A DNA stretch of 64,000 nt from Verrucomicrobiota bacterium (GTDB taxonomy: Bacteria; Verrucomicrobiota; Kiritimatiellia; RFP12; UBA1067). Made by a program: the position numbers and the translations under genes. The notes beneath the pieces were generated by a model. The model was not told where the DNA came from. It searched no databases and saw only the letters and a program-made list of their open reading frames with translations. The stretch covers positions 185,039-249,038 of the forward strand of contig JAHFSX010000006.1 in assembly GCA_023269675.1 (NCBI GenBank). The letters run 5' to 3'. Below, in pieces: positions 25,787-33,874 of this stretch. Each line of letters starts with the position of its first letter. The first letter of the stretch is position 1.

Positions 25787-26362
25787 ATGTCGCGTATGGA
25801 ACAGACTCTGACCCTCAAGTACCTTAAATCCAAATTCGTCTGGCGGGATGTCGCCGATGCCGCCCGCACCACGATCCGCATGGACGAGGGCGAGAAAGAG
25901 CCCAGCGGCGCATGGAAGCGGCGGATCCTGCTCTCGGAGCACTCGCCCATCCGCCAGATGACCTTCAAGTGGAAGTGGATCAACCTGAAGTATTGGGTCA
26001 GCGTCCACTTTGTGCGCCACAAGATCGGCATCGAGCACTTCGTCAGCACCCAGCGCACCGACCGCACGGGCGTGAACCGCGACGACACGCCCCAGTCCGC
26101 GCCGGTGAACCACGAGTGCTTCGCCAACGCGCAGTCGCTCATCTTCATCTCGCGCAAACGCCTGTGCCGCCAAGCCTCGCCGGAGACCACCGCCGCCTGG
26201 AAGCTGGTGCTCGCCGAGGTGAAGACGTGCGAGCCGGAACTCTTCAGCGTGTGCGTGCCCGAGTGCGTCTACCGCGGCTTCTGCCCGGAGTTTAAGACGT
26301 GCGGCTACGCCAGCACGGAGGCTTTCCAGAAAGCGCTGGAAGCCTACCGTAACGGCGACTAG
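25787..26362 (+). CDS. ThyX-like protein of unknown activity
   Basis: This 191-aa protein carries 'SEHSPIRQ' (50-57) and 'VHFVRHKIGIEHFVSTQR' (73-90). These align by position with the flavin-dependent thymidylate synthase signature RHRxxSxNExSxRY: R77, H78, K79, G81 and S87 fit, but the Asn-Glu pair and Tyr are replaced. The second half contains ANAQSLIFISRKRLC and a Cys-rich segment CVPECVYRGFCPEFKTC. Catalysis of dUMP methylation is therefore doubtful; nucleotide or flavin binding may remain. Similar reduced ThyX-like proteins are known to me mainly as unnamed phage or bacterial proteins. It lies 68 bp after the cytochrome gene. A second ATG at 25796 is an alternative start. Confidence 0.5.
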   Translation: MSRMEQTLTLKYLKSKFVWRDVADAARTTIRMDEGEKEPSGAWKRRILLSEHSPIRQMTFKWKWINLKYWVSVHFVRHKIGIEHFVSTQRTDRTGVNRDDTPQSAPVNHECFANAQSLIFISRKRLCRQASPETTAAWKLVLAEVKTCEPELFSVCVPECVYRGFCPEFKTCGYASTEAFQKALEAYRNGD

Positions 26363-26574
26363 CGGCGGTGCCCGGCTGGAGAGGCTGAGCCCGCCCGCCG
26401 GGCGCGCCGGGCATCGGCCGGCCGGACGCTCCGGCCAGGCCTTCCCGCCGCCGTTCGCTCACCGACGACGAAACAGCCTCCAAAAAAAGAACTTCAACCG
26501 GGACCAGAAGCCCGGCCTCGAACCGCCCGGAAGATATCCGGACCGCATGTACTCTCGATCAGAAAGCGCCATAA

Positions 26575-27681
26575 ATGAACTCAGATAATAACAGACCCCG
26601 CCCCGGACCGACACCGCAAAAATCTTCGCCCCCCGGCGGCCGCTCCGGACCCCGTCCCCGCCCGGATTATTCCGACGGGGGAACGGGCGCCAAGCGTCAG
26701 ACGCCCCTGCCCCGCCCGGCCGCCACGGGCCGGGACGGCGCCCTGGGCCGGCCGTATGCGGCCTCGGACGTCCGCGCGAAGCCGGACACCTCCGCCGTGG
26801 GCGAACGCCTGCAGAACGTTCTGTCGCACCGCGGCGTCGCCTCGCGCCGCCATGCCGCCGAGATGATCGAGACCGGCCAGGTCGCCGTCAACGGCACGGT
26901 GGTCACCGAGCCCGGCTTCCGCGTGAAGCCCGACACGGACGAGATCCGCGTGCGCGGCGAGCGCCTGCCCAAGGAGACGGAGCGCCTGCGCACCATCCTG
27001 CTGTACAAGCCCCAGGGCCTCATCTGCACCGCGGACAACTCGCAGGGCGAGACGGTCTGCGACCTCATGCGGCAGCACATCCCCGAGCGCCTGGTGCCGG
27101 TGGGCCGGCTCGACAAGGAGAGCGAGGGCCTGCTCCTGATGTCCAACGACGGCGACCTCACGCAGATGCTGACCCATCCCCGCTACGGACACACCAAGAC
27201 CTACATCGCGCGGGTGGCCGGCCACATGGATGAGCGCAAGATCGAGACGCTGCGCTCGCGCATGGAGATCGACGGCTACTTTATCCAGCCCGTGGAGGTG
27301 GAGGTGCTGAAGGTCGGCAAGGACCACACGCACAAGCTGGCCTTCACGCTCACCGAGGGGCGCAACCGCCAGATCCGCAAGATGTGCTCGCTGGTGGGCT
27401 TCGTCATGCTCAGCCTGACGCGCGTCCGCATCGGGCCGCTCAAGATCTGCAACATGCAGCCCGGCGAGTGGCGCGAGCTCTCGGACTCCGAGATCCGGGC
27501 CCTGAAGCGGCCCATCCCCGACCCCGCGCCCCGCCTGCCCGACCCGCGCCCCGCCCGCGACCCGTCCGCGCCGCGTCCGCCGCGGTACGGCGACCGCTCG
27601 CCGACCCCGAAACGCGCCCCGCGCACAGACGCTCCGCGTACGGATGCCCCGCCGGCCCGTCCCGCCCGCGCACGCTCATAG
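26575..27681 (+). CDS. rluB: Pseudouridine synthase of the RsuA/RluB/RluE/RluF family
   Basis: This 368-aa enzyme isomerises uridine to pseudouridine in 23S (or 16S) rRNA. An unusual disordered N-terminus rich in Pro/Arg/Gly (1-80) precedes the S4 RNA-binding domain (about 84-130; LSHRGVASRRHAAEMI, VAVNGTVV). The catalytic domain has the essential Asp in GRLDKESEGLLL and the closing EGRNRQIRKM motif. A basic, Pro-rich C-terminal tail (about 320-368) follows. The order S4 plus catalytic domain fits RluB-type enzymes; the exact target base cannot be told. The tails on both ends are rich in Arg and Pro and would help RNA binding. Confidence 0.88.
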   Translation: MNSDNNRPRPGPTPQKSSPPGGRSGPRPRPDYSDGGTGAKRQTPLPRPAATGRDGALGRPYAASDVRAKPDTSAVGERLQNVLSHRGVASRRHAAEMIETGQVAVNGTVVTEPGFRVKPDTDEIRVRGERLPKETERLRTILLYKPQGLICTADNSQGETVCDLMRQHIPERLVPVGRLDKESEGLLLMSNDGDLTQMLTHPRYGHTKTYIARVAGHMDERKIETLRSRMEIDGYFIQPVEVEVLKVGKDHTHKLAFTLTEGRNRQIRKMCSLVGFVMLSLTRVRIGPLKICNMQPGEWRELSDSEIRALKRPIPDPAPRLPDPRPARDPSAPRPPRYGDRSPTPKRAPRTDAPRTDAPPARPARARS

Positions 27682-27760
27682 CCACGCAGACACCCGTTTG
27701 GGCCAGACCGGCAGGGCAAAGGAACTCGACGTCGCCAGGACCCGCCGCCGGCTGGCGCGT

Positions 27761-27845
27761 GTCCGGTACCGGCTAATGCCTGTACGGCATGCACGGGTGT
27801 CCGTATGTTGTACCGGCTTCAGCCGGCCCAGAGCACCTGTCGACT
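27761..27845. repeat. Dispersed palindromic repeat, copy 1
   Basis: Arms reading CCGGTACCGGCTAATGCC and GTTGTACCGGCTTCAGCCGG surround a ~25-bp centre, then AGAGCACCTGTCGA follows. The reverse complement matches 54646-54728 over about 80 bp, including the CGACRGGTGCTC flank. It fills most of the 296-bp gap between rluB and the convergent sugar-isomerase gene, where nothing else is seen. Confidence 0.7.
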
Positions 27846-27977
27846 CGGTGCTAGATATCGGCCCCTCATCGCAGATGCGCCCGAGCCACACCGGGGGGAG
27901 TGACGGATACACCAACGTGTTTACATGGGTGCCGTGAAAACGACGCTGATCCCCGTCGGAAACTCGCGCGGCGTCCG

Positions 27978-28967
27978 TCACGCACCCTGGCCCGCGAAGA
28001 AGCGGTCCATCAGCGCACTGTGCTCGGCGTCGGTGAAATCGCCGCTCTCGATGGTCACCCAGCCGTTGTAGCCGATGGCGTCGATCGCTTGGCGTACGGA
28101 TTTCCAGTCGATGCTCCCGTCGCCGATCTTGACGAATTTCCCGTCATTGTTTGCCGTGCGGTCGATCTTGAAATCCTTGATGTGCAGCTTGGCGACGGTG
28201 TGCCCGAGCGTCTGCAGCCACGTCTCGACCGGCGCGTAGCGCACGTGGTTGCCGAGGTCGAAATAGGCCTTCACCCACACGTTGTCGAACGACCGCACGA
28301 ACGCGGCCGCGAAGGGCGGCAGCACCCAGAGGTTGTTCCAGACGTTCTCGAGGCAGATGACCACGCCCTCGCGGGCCGCCACGGGGATCAGCTCCTCCAC
28401 CGCCTGGCGCGAAAGCTCGGTCGCCCGGTTCTGCGCCGCGATGTAGGCCGCGAACGGCGCGTTGTCGCCCTCGACCACCGAGCCGACGAGCAGCGTCCGG
28501 GGGTCGAAGTCGATCTTGAACTGCGACGGCTTGGGCAGGGCCAGACCTCCTCCGCCCACGCGGCAGGGCACCAGCAGCATCGTCGAAGCGCCATAGGCCG
28601 CCGTCACCCGGATCATGCGCTTCACGTCCTCGATCGACGCCCGGCGCGCGGCCGGGTCGGCGTGGTTGAACTCGGCCCAGCCGCCCATGAAGGAGTGGAT
28701 CTTGAGGCCGTGCTTCTCCGCCGTGAGGCGCCCCTGCGCCGCCTGCGCGGGCGTCACGTCCTTCTTGTTCAGTTCCACCCCCGGGAACCCGGCCTGGACG
28801 ATCCGCTCGCAGGCGGCGTCATCCGCCGCCGGCGCGATCAGCGCCTTGCACAGCTGCGTCTTGAACAGGGCCGCGCCGCCCTCGGCCGCCCGCGCCGCGC
28901 CCGGCAGCCCCGCCACGGCCCCCGCCGCCGCGGCGGCCCTCAAAAAAACCCGTCTGCTGATCTGCAT
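27978..28967 (-). CDS. TAT-exported sugar phosphate isomerase/epimerase-like protein
   Basis: This 329-aa protein starts with a twin-arginine signal (MQISRRVFLRAAAAAGAVAG). A xylose-isomerase-like TIM barrel (AP_endonuc_2 family) follows, with metal-binding-type residues in CLENVWNN, YFDLGNHVRY, KLHIKDFK and the final 'ESGDF'. Family members isomerise or epimerise sugars. The start at 28967 is chosen for the signal peptide and GGGGAAG before it. It lies just downstream of the Gfo/Idh/MocA oxidoreductase gene, whose 3' end reaches 29014. Such pairs are usual in this phylum and probably act together on an oxidised sugar or inositol-like compound outside the cytoplasm; the substrate is unknown. 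Confidence 0.85.
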   Translation of the reverse strand: MQISRRVFLRAAAAAGAVAGLPGAARAAEGGAALFKTQLCKALIAPAADDAACERIVQAGFPGVELNKKDVTPAQAAQGRLTAEKHGLKIHSFMGGWAEFNHADPAARRASIEDVKRMIRVTAAYGASTMLLVPCRVGGGGLALPKPSQFKIDFDPRTLLVGSVVEGDNAPFAAYIAAQNRATELSRQAVEELIPVAAREGVVICLENVWNNLWVLPPFAAAFVRSFDNVWVKAYFDLGNHVRYAPVETWLQTLGHTVAKLHIKDFKIDRTANNDGKFVKIGDGSIDWKSVRQAIDAIGYNGWVTIESGDFTDAEHSALMDRFFAGQGA

Positions 28968-29013
28968 GGTCTTCCCCTTCGCTCTGACAGCCTTCAACCT
29001 GACAGCCTGCTCC

Positions 29014-30297
29014 TCACGCCTTGCCGGGCACAGGGCCCAGCCCTTCCGCGGGCAGGACCACATCTTCGGCCTTCTCGAAATCCTCCGCCCGCGGCGCGTA
29101 GTTCATGTTGTAGAACTCCGACTCGGTGTTGGTCAGCAGGTCCGACATCCGCACCGTGCGGCCCGTGTAGGCGGCCAGCGTGCCCATCATCGTCGTCGCC
29201 GTGGCCATGGCCACCTGCTCGCCCTCCTGCACGAAGTTGCCGTCCATAAGCCCCTTGAGAAAGTCCCAGTGCTCCATCACCAGCCCGTTGTCGTCGCGGT
29301 CCTTGACGCGGGCCTCGTCGTAGACGACCTCTTTGCCGTCGAACCGCGTGATCTTGCCCAGCACCGTGATCTCGCCCTCCGTGCCGGTGAGCAGCGTGCC
29401 GCACCGGTCGGAGCAGCCGTTGATCTGGCGCGCGATGGCGTGGATATGCAGCCCGTCGCCGTAATCGTAATCCACGCTGAAGCAGTCGAAGGTGTTGCCG
29501 GTGATGCGGCGGTTGCGCGCGCCGATGCCCATGGCGGTCTTGGGCAGGCGGCCGATGAACCAGTTCGCCAGATCCACCTCGTGGATCGCCTGCTCGGTGA
29601 AATGGTCGCCCGACATTTCGCGGAAGTGGTACCAGTCGTTGGCCATGTAGGAGGCGTTGGTGTCCGCGGGGCGCCGGCGGCGCAGGTAGTTGCTCTCCGA
29701 CATCGCGCCGTGGCAGCGGTAGACCACGCCGCCGCGCACCGTGCCGATGATGCCGTTCCGCATCGGACAGATCTGCCGCAGAGCCTTGCTGTTGTGGCGG
29801 TGCACCGTGCCGGCCAATAGCGAGAGCTTGGCGGCCTTGGCCGCCTCGACCACCTTCAGGAAATGACGCACGCCCGCAGGGTCGGTCGCGATCGGCTTCT
29901 CGGCGAAAATGTGTTTGCCCGCGTTGACGCAGGCCTCGGCGTGCACCGCGCGGAAAACGGGCGGCGACGCCAGCAGCACGATCTCGGCGTCGGTCCCCAT
30001 GACCTGCCTGTAGGCCTGCGGCCCGCTGAACGCGAATTTCTCGTCGCAGCCGTTGACCTTGCAGACCGCGGCGGACTTCTCCTGGAAATAGTCGGCCGCC
30101 GCCACCAGCACCGCCTTGTGGCCGAGCCGCGCCGCCGCCGCCGTGATGTCCCTCACCGCGCCGGAGCCGCGTCCCCCGCACCCGACGACCGCGAACTTGA
30201 ATACGCGCTGCGCCTGCCCGAAGGTGACCGACGGCGCCGCCGCCAAGGCCCCCGCACCCGCAAGAAATGTCCGGCGTGAAACTGCGAACTGATCCAT
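29014..30297 (-). CDS. TAT-exported Gfo/Idh/MocA-family oxidoreductase
   Basis: This 427-aa protein has a twin-arginine signal (VSRRTFLAGAGALAAAPSV). The Rossmann nucleotide-binding fold shows VVGCGGRGSGAV and the family motif FAEKPIATDP (Lys as catalytic residue), followed by the alpha/beta C-terminal domain with HEVDLANWFIG. These enzymes use NAD(P)(H), often tightly bound, to oxidise or reduce sugars. GGAGG precedes the ATG. The TAT signal implies the folded, cofactor-loaded enzyme is exported. It is the first gene of a two-gene unit with the isomerase-like gene; a palindrome at 30349-30368 lies upstream. Confidence 0.9.
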   Translation of the reverse strand: MDQFAVSRRTFLAGAGALAAAPSVTFGQAQRVFKFAVVGCGGRGSGAVRDITAAAARLGHKAVLVAAADYFQEKSAAVCKVNGCDEKFAFSGPQAYRQVMGTDAEIVLLASPPVFRAVHAEACVNAGKHIFAEKPIATDPAGVRHFLKVVEAAKAAKLSLLAGTVHRHNSKALRQICPMRNGIIGTVRGGVVYRCHGAMSESNYLRRRRPADTNASYMANDWYHFREMSGDHFTEQAIHEVDLANWFIGRLPKTAMGIGARNRRITGNTFDCFSVDYDYGDGLHIHAIARQINGCSDRCGTLLTGTEGEITVLGKITRFDGKEVVYDEARVKDRDDNGLVMEHWDFLKGLMDGNFVQEGEQVAMATATTMMGTLAAYTGRTVRMSDLLTNTESEFYNMNYAPRAEDFEKAEDVVLPAEGLGPVPGKA

Positions 30298-30348
30298 GAC
30301 GCGTCCTCCCCTGCCCGGTTAAGATGGCTGCGCGTGCCGACGGGCACG

Positions 30349-30368
30349 ACACTACAGTCGCGTAGTGT
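30349..30368. promoter_or_regulatory. Perfect palindrome upstream of oxidoreductase gene
   Basis: ACACTAC-N6-GTAGTGT is a perfect 7-bp inverted repeat, 51 bp before the Gfo/Idh start. The form suits an operator for a dimeric sugar-responsive repressor. No regulator gene is nearby, so the binding protein is unknown. Confidence 0.4.
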
Positions 30369-30408
30369 AGAGACTGGCGATGCGATTGTCAACGCCCCGC
30401 GTCAGACG

Positions 30409-30694
30409 GGCGCGATTCAGTTTCGTTGAAACTGAGTCGCACCAAGGAGAATTTAGGAGTTAGGAGTAAGAAGTTGGTAGCGCAAAAATGCCGTGAAAAA
30501 GAGACGTTAGACCAGGAGGAACCCTTCCGCGAAGAGCCGATGTTCGGAGCCATCCGTGTAACTTCATATTGAAGACACAAACACGGCCTCGCGCGCATCG
30601 CACGAACACGTTCACTTTCATGGCATTGCACCTCCTAACTCCTAAATTCTAACTCCTCCTTCGGGGGTGGATTCAACAAAGTTGAATCACACCC
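30409..30694 (-). mobile_element. Copy B of the ~286-bp repeat, inverted, with imperfect direct repeat
   Basis: This is the reverse-complement copy of the element at 8595-8880, the same length within 1-2 bp and clearly similar along its whole length. Read on the minus strand it begins GGGTGTGATTCAAC-TTT-GTTGAATC and ends GAATCGCGCCC. It has the period-7 arrays, and a core that starts ATGAAAGTG behind AGGAGGTGCAATGCC. GCGTCAGACG (30399-30408) and ACGTCGGACG (30695-30704) flank it with 8 of 10 matches, as an old target duplication would. It fills most of the 425-bp gap between the oxidoreductase and the metallopeptidase-like lipoprotein. Confidence 0.78.
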
Positions 30695-30722
30695 ACGTCG
30701 GACGCGCCGCGGGCGCGACGCG

Positions 30723-32429
30723 TCACCCCTGCTTTTTGTGCCACACCGGGATCAGCAGGACGCGCGCGCGCCGATCGCTCACGTCCGCCAAGAGCCCCCC
30801 CAGCAGACTCCACCGGTAGCGCTCCGCCCCGCCGCTGCCGCGCCGGTGCCACGTCGCCACCGCGGGCACCTGCCAGTAGGTGAAATCGGACTGCGCGTCA
30901 GCCACGTGCCGCAGCAGCCCCCAGCAGGTGCTGACGTGATGACGGTCCGGCGTGTTCTCGACGTTCAGCAGCAGTCCGGACGCCAGGTTGACCCGGAAGA
31001 AATCCGGTCCGCCCCGGACGTCCGCCACGCAGCCGCCCAGGATCTCGCAGCCTGCGGAATGACCCGCATAGACAGGAAAGCGCAGCGGCAAGGGGAGATC
31101 CGCCCAGCAGGAGCTCAGAACCGACGGCGTGACCGCGTCCGCACGCGATTTCAAGGCGCGCTCCGCACGCCCGTCGCACGCCGCCGCGGGACAGGCCGGA
31201 TCGGACGACCAGACCGCCGCCACCAGCCGCCCCTCGCGGCGCACCGCGACCGGCGCGCCGCCGGAGCCTTCCCGCAGACGCTGCGCGACACGCTTCTGGA
31301 ACGACCGCGCCTGGCCCGGGCGTTCCCAGTAGCTCAGCCACACGGTCTGCACGGCGTTCGTGCCTGCGCCTTTCACGAGATAGATGCGGTCCCCCATCCA
31401 TCCCTCCAGGAAAGGCAAGCCGCGCACGCCGCCCAGATCTTCCTCTTTCAGCCAGAGCGCCATGCCGAGCACGCCCAGGCTGTTCGTGGCGCACACCTGC
31501 TCGTCCGCCGCGAACAGCGACGCGTCCGGCGTGAACACGGCCGGGGTGAACGGCGTGAGGTACCGCCGCTCGGGATAGAGGATCTCGGCCGTCGTCAGCG
31601 GCAGGTCCGAGCGGTACGCGCGGTCGAGCCCCTGCCAGCCCTCGTCGCGGCGGATGCGGTTGCAGAACGCCGCGCCATCCAGATAGGGCCGCATCAGGGC
31701 CCCGGCCAGAAACGGCGGGCAGGCTCCCATCTCCTCGACGGAGTCCCCCATGTCCATCTTGCCCATCAGGCGCACCAGCGCGGCGCCCAGAGGCGTCGCC
31801 GTATTCACGGGGTACCCGTCGCACAGGCTGTCCAGACCGACCAGGACCGCGTCGCCCTCGGCCAGCGCCGTCAGCGCCAGGTTGCGGTCCAGCTCGACCA
31901 GCGACGCCTTCTCCAGCCGGTCCAGGTCGAAATGCGCGTCCTCCACCGCGTGGCAGAACTCGTGCACGTAGACGAAGCGCTCCATCCCCGGGAACTTGGC
32001 GCCCCCCTTGGCGCCTCCCCCCAGGTTCTCCTCCACATAGGCGACCCTTTTCTTCTCGGGGTCGTAATAGGCCGCCACCTGCTGGCTCATCAGCCCCAGA
32101 TAAAGCTCCCTGAGCGAGTCGCCGGGCTTCAGGACCCGGAACTGCCGCAGCAGCAGCGCCGTATCCGCCATAAACGCGCGGTTCTCGGGCTCATCCAGCT
32201 CCTCTTCCAGCGAGCCGCGCAAGGCGGCGGCCGTCTCCCGCTCCACGGCCACGCCGCGCGTCAGCGGCAGCCCGCGCAACCGGGCCGCGTCGTCGCGATA
32301 GCCCGACAGCTGCTCCTCACGGTTGACGCGGCGCCCCTCGAGGGGGAGCGACCTGCAGCCGCACAGACAGAGGAGCGCCCCCGCCGAAAAAAGACCATAC
32401 CGTCGCGAAACGGATGAATAAAGGCTCAT
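30723..32429 (-). CDS. Lipoprotein with HExxH metallopeptidase-like motif
   Basis: This 568-aa protein has a lipoprotein signal (ALLCLCGC, lipidated near residue 25). An HEFCH motif in 'FVYVHEFCHAVEDAHFDL' (about residue 160) matches the zinc-binding HExxH of metallopeptidases. 'AYYDPEKKRVAYVEENL' just before it resembles the strand that lines such active sites, and E in 'LTALAEGDAVLVG' downstream could be the third ligand. The rest is unrecognised. The ATG at 32429 has GGGGAAG before it; the frame continues to a TTG at 32447, which is less likely. It is transcribed divergently from the sigma factor gene with only a 110-bp gap. Protease activity is inferred, not shown. Confidence 0.7.
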   Translation of the reverse strand: MSLYSSVSRRYGLFSAGALLCLCGCRSLPLEGRRVNREEQLSGYRDDAARLRGLPLTRGVAVERETAAALRGSLEEELDEPENRAFMADTALLLRQFRVLKPGDSLRELYLGLMSQQVAAYYDPEKKRVAYVEENLGGGAKGGAKFPGMERFVYVHEFCHAVEDAHFDLDRLEKASLVELDRNLALTALAEGDAVLVGLDSLCDGYPVNTATPLGAALVRLMGKMDMGDSVEEMGACPPFLAGALMRPYLDGAAFCNRIRRDEGWQGLDRAYRSDLPLTTAEILYPERRYLTPFTPAVFTPDASLFAADEQVCATNSLGVLGMALWLKEEDLGGVRGLPFLEGWMGDRIYLVKGAGTNAVQTVWLSYWERPGQARSFQKRVAQRLREGSGGAPVAVRREGRLVAAVWSSDPACPAAACDGRAERALKSRADAVTPSVLSSCWADLPLPLRFPVYAGHSAGCEILGGCVADVRGGPDFFRVNLASGLLLNVENTPDRHHVSTCWGLLRHVADAQSDFTYWQVPAVATWHRRGSGGAERYRWSLLGGLLADVSDRRARVLLIPVWHKKQG

Positions 32430-32539
32430 TTTCTCACTTCCCCGCAATTTCTTGCACGCGTTGTCACTTCCTGCTTGTTACTTTTTGCGAAAATCATAAG
32501 AATTTGGCCAATAAACCGCAACCCTTATCGTTCCTAACC

Positions 32540-33121
32540 ATGAAACAAGAGATGCCAGACGTTGAGACCAGCGATGCCGAGTTGTTGCGCGCCTTTGCGA
32601 AAGGCGAGCCGGCGGCCATGGATCAGCTGATGGCCCGATACCGGCAGGCCCTCTTCTCTTGGCTCTTGGGCATGACCGGCAACCGGGCCGATTCGGAAGA
32701 CCTGTTTCAAGACGTCTGGTTCCGCGTGATCCGCCACGCCGCGCGCTTCAACGACGTGTCGTTCAAGGCCTGGCTGTGGAAGATCGCGCGGAATCTGCTG
32801 ATCGACTTCCGGCGCAAGCGGAAGCCGGACATCAGTCTGGACGCGGTCGATGACGAGGACGACCATCCGCTGGTGGACCAGCTGACCGCGAAGGGCGCGG
32901 GACCGGCGGCGGCGGTGGAACTGGCGGACATGACCAAACGCGTGATGCGCGCCGTGACCGCGCTTCCCGAAGTGCAGCGAGACGTGTTTCTGATGCGTGT
33001 GCAAGGGGACCTCTCCTTCAGCGAGATCGCCGAGACGCTGAACATCCCGTTGAACACGGCGCTGGGGCGCATGCACGACGCCATGACGAAACTGAAAAAG
33101 CTTTTAGCCGAGGAGGCCTGA
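32540..33121 (+). CDS. ECF-type RNA polymerase sigma factor
   Basis: This 193-aa sigma-70 family protein has region 2 (about 10-85; DLFQDVWFRVIRHAARF, FKAWLWKIARNLLIDFRR) and region 4 (about 130-185; ALPEVQRDVFLMRVQGDLSFSEI, LNIPLNTALGRMHDAMTKLKK). There is no sigma-1 or sigma-3 domain. It should direct RNA polymerase to a small set of stress or envelope promoters. The start at 32540 lacks a clear ribosome-binding site; the longer frame upstream adds a non-homologous leader. Its stop is 2 bp before the next gene, a membrane protein that probably controls it. Confidence 0.93.
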   Translation: MKQEMPDVETSDAELLRAFAKGEPAAMDQLMARYRQALFSWLLGMTGNRADSEDLFQDVWFRVIRHAARFNDVSFKAWLWKIARNLLIDFRRKRKPDISLDAVDDEDDHPLVDQLTAKGAGPAAAVELADMTKRVMRAVTALPEVQRDVFLMRVQGDLSFSEIAETLNIPLNTALGRMHDAMTKLKKLLAEEA

Positions 33122-33123
33122 AC

Positions 33124-33555
33124 ATGAAAACGCAAACACCCTTCACCGATATCGCCGAGCTCGAAAAAGAGCTGGCCGAACTCGCCCCGCTGGTGCGGCA
33201 GAGTTTCCGCCAGGCGGGCGGTCCGTCCCCGCGGGTCGAAGCCGCCATCCGTCAGGAGGCGCGCGCAGTGGCGGAGCGGAAGCACAACCGCCGCGCCTGG
33301 CCCGCGTACCGGACTTTCGCGGCGGCGGCCGGCTTTGCGCTTCTGCTGGGCGGAGCCGCGCAGATGCATCTGGTCCACCAGGCCAGCCACAACGCCCAGG
33401 CGGTCCACCATATCCTCGACATCGGAGCCACGCAGGCGTCGGCCGAACATCCGGTCGAAGGCCCGACGGGCTTGGCCAACCGGTTGCTCGACATCCAGGG
33501 TCTTGACGAGGAGGGCTTCTTTAAGGCTGAGGCAGAGGAACCTCTTTGGCTGTAG
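33124..33555 (+). CDS. Probable anti-sigma-like membrane protein with His-rich outer segment
   Basis: This 143-aa protein begins 2 bp after the sigma gene. It has an acidic/helical cytoplasmic part (1-60), one transmembrane helix (about 64-79) and then a His-rich stretch with H82, H85, H89, H95 and H96. It ends in a short tail that includes GFFKAEAEEP. The layout (sigma gene, then single-pass membrane protein) is that of an ECF sigma and its anti-sigma factor, though no zinc anti-sigma HxxxCxxC motif is present. The clustered His just outside the membrane might sense a metal; that is inference. Its 3' end overlaps the convergent rsfS gene by 35 bp. Confidence 0.65.
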   Translation: MKTQTPFTDIAELEKELAELAPLVRQSFRQAGGPSPRVEAAIRQEARAVAERKHNRRAWPAYRTFAAAAGFALLLGGAAQMHLVHQASHNAQAVHHILDIGATQASAEHPVEGPTGLANRLLDIQGLDEEGFFKAEAEEPLWL

Positions 33556-33874
33556 CCCAGAGCTTCTCGATCGCGTAATAGGCCCGCGCTTCTGTCGAAA
33601 AGACATGCACCACGGCGTAGACGTAATCGACCACGACCCAGCCGCTGTCGGATTCGCCTGACTTACGGTAGGTGGAAATCCCCAGCTCCTTCATGCGGTG
33701 CTGGGTCTCTGTGATCAGAGCCTTGAGATGCGGCGCCGAGGTGCCGGTCGCGACCACATAGTACTCCGTCACGGAGGACAACCCGCGCACGTCAAAAATA
33801 CGTATATCCTTGGCCTGTTTCGCATCCAGCGCCAAAGCCGCCTCAATCGCAATCTGTTCCGAGTTAATGGTCAC
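33521..33874 (-). CDS. rsfS: Ribosomal silencing factor RsfS
   Basis: This 117-aa protein of the RsfS/Iojap family binds ribosomal protein L14 and blocks joining of the two subunits when nutrients are short. Typical segments are 'KDIRIFDVRGLSSVTEYYVV', 'GTSAPHLKALIT', 'ESDSGWVVVDYV' and 'VVHVFSTEARAYYAIEKLW'. Length is normal. It is the last gene of a three-gene unit: its ATG overlaps the nadD stop by 4 bp. The nadD-rsfS pairing is common in bacteria. Confidence 0.95.
   Translation of the reverse strand: MTINSEQIAIEAALALDAKQAKDIRIFDVRGLSSVTEYYVVATGTSAPHLKALITETQHRMKELGISTYRKSGESDSGWVVVDYVYAVVHVFSTEARAYYAIEKLWATAKEVPLPQP

Noticed and set aside
25787..26362. ThyX-like gene considered as part of a prophage
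   Set aside because: No integrase, capsid, terminase or attachment-site sequence was found near it.
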